Origin: a virus
Virus record (IMG/VR): IMGVR_UViG_3300036770_008711
Location: 1-37,934 of that record
Reading direction: 5' to 3' (one strand)
DNA: 37,934 nucleotides
The notes below the pieces were generated by a model. The model saw only the letters and a program-made list of their open reading frames with translations, was not told where the DNA came from and searched no databases. A program made the position numbers and the translations under genes. Of this stretch, positions 37,287 through 37,934 are shown one piece after another; the stretch's first letter is position 1; each line of letters begins with the position of its first letter.

Positions 37287-37934
37287 GTGAACACAGAACG
37301 TTGGTTGACCCCAAAACAAATCACTGAATTGCAGGGAATGCCGTCGACCATCCAGGGCGTTCATAAAAAGGCGAAGAAGGAGCAGTGGCCAGTTAGGAAA
37401 CACGAGGGTGTAAGAGGCCCAGGCGTGGAGTATTCGATTCCTGAGACTATTAAAGTTGTAGAAAAGAACGTTGAGATAAACCAGGAAAACCAAGATGTAA
37501 TCCAGTTTATGAATGACTTTGTACTGATCCCAGGATACTCAATTCAGGTTTCTGCTGGGCATGGGGCAATGGCCAATACCAACGAAGCACCATCCAGGTT
37601 TTTAGCCTACCGCAAGAAATGGCTTCAGTTTCGGGGCTTTAAAGAAAGTGATTTAGTAATTGTGTGGGCTAAGGGCGACAGCATGGAACCCACTATCCAT
37701 AACAACGACACAATCGTCATCAATACAAGCCGGAAAAAGCCAGTTGACGGGCATATTTACGTGATCCGCCATGAAGATTCGCTTTTAGTTAAAAGGATGC
37801 AGATTCACGCAACGTCTTGGATATTACTGAGCGACAACAAAGCCTACCCTCCAATGGAGATTAAGCACGAAGAGCAATCGAGTTTCGAAATAGTCGGACA
37901 AGTTGTGAATGTTTCAAAGGATTTCGGCGATTAA
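37287..37934 (+). CDS. c: Phage repressor: HTH_Mu plus S24 peptidase domain
   Basis: This encodes 215 residues with a GTG start and AGGGG 5 bases upstream. Residues 1-55 are an HTH_Mu domain (LTPKQITELQGMPSTIQGV) like that of the transposase. Residues 80-215 form a LexA-type S24 domain: putative cleavage site A90-G91 in VSAGHGA, nucleophile S132 in GDSMEPTI and base K169 in LLVKRM. RecA-stimulated self-cleavage would make this prophage SOS-inducible, unlike Mu, whose c repressor has no S24 domain. It is the only large gene on the + strand. Confidence 0.93.
   Translation: MNTERWLTPKQITELQGMPSTIQGVHKKAKKEQWPVRKHEGVRGPGVEYSIPETIKVVEKNVEINQENQDVIQFMNDFVLIPGYSIQVSAGHGAMANTNEAPSRFLAYRKKWLQFRGFKESDLVIVWAKGDSMEPTIHNNDTIVINTSRKKPVDGHIYVIRHEDSLLVKRMQIHATSWILLSDNKAYPPMEIKHEEQSSFEIVGQVVNVSKDFGD

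Overview
The window holds almost all of a Mu-like (transposable) prophage of a gammaproteobacterium, read backwards. The repressor is at the right end of the window and the distal tail genes are at the left end. The evidence is a DDE transposase (MuA-like) followed by an AAA+ activator (MuB-like), Ner, GemA and Mor homologues, and a Mu-type head module (DUF3486/terminase, DUF935 portal, F, G, I/Z, T, gp35 to gp38 equivalents). The tail is not Mu's contractile tail. There is no sheath gene; a single tail-tube protein, a frameshifting G/GT-type chaperone pair and an 1873-residue tape measure indicate a long, flexible, siphovirus-type tail, as in the B3/D3112 group. The host cannot be fixed from the sequence. 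Base composition and protein flavour would fit an Alteromonadales relative (Rheinheimera, Alishewanella or Shewanella type), but this is a guess. The window begins at the stop codon of the last tail gene and ends at the stop codon of the repressor, so neither phage end (attL/attR) is included.

Layout from right to left, the direction of lytic transcription. (1) 37.9-37.1 kb: lysis/lysogeny switch, with an HTH_Mu plus S24 autocleaving repressor on the + strand, an AT-rich operator region, and divergent ner. (2) 36.9-33.8 kb: transposase and transposition ATPase. (3) 33.8-29.4 kb: tightly coupled early/middle genes (two DNA-binding proteins, DUF3164, several small ORFs, a cargo-like gene bordered by two copies of a composite repeat, GemA, a zinc-motif protein, Mor). 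(4) 29.3-27.7 kb: an AT-rich accessory island with an Xre-ImmA pair (own promoter and palindromic operator), a likely small RNA on the + strand, a 47-residue zinc-ribbon protein with its own terminator, and an unknown 98-residue protein. (5) 27.65-25.5 kb: lysis and packaging-accessory genes (DUF5675, 3TM holin, TraR/DksA-type zinc finger, DUF2730, winged-helix protein). (6) 25.5-15.0 kb: head genes, interrupted between G and I by a DUF2971 accessory cassette. (7) 15.0-1 kb: tail genes, ending in repeat-rich fibre-like proteins.

Almost every gene is on the minus strand, with ATGA/TGATG/TAATG overlaps that imply translational coupling. No stretch longer than 300 bp lacks a gene; the longest gaps (about 160-180 bp) are the operator region and the intergenic region with the small-RNA candidate. 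The least ordinary parts are: the F (MuF) protein fused to a C-terminal HEXXH zincin domain and followed by a small acidic ORF; the composite repeats around the cargo gene; the Xre-ImmA/small RNA/zinc-ribbon island; the DUF2971 cassette at the genome centre; a terminase whose N-terminus looks like a Sec signal peptide; and terminator-like hairpins that abut the start codons of the core genes following each accessory insertion.
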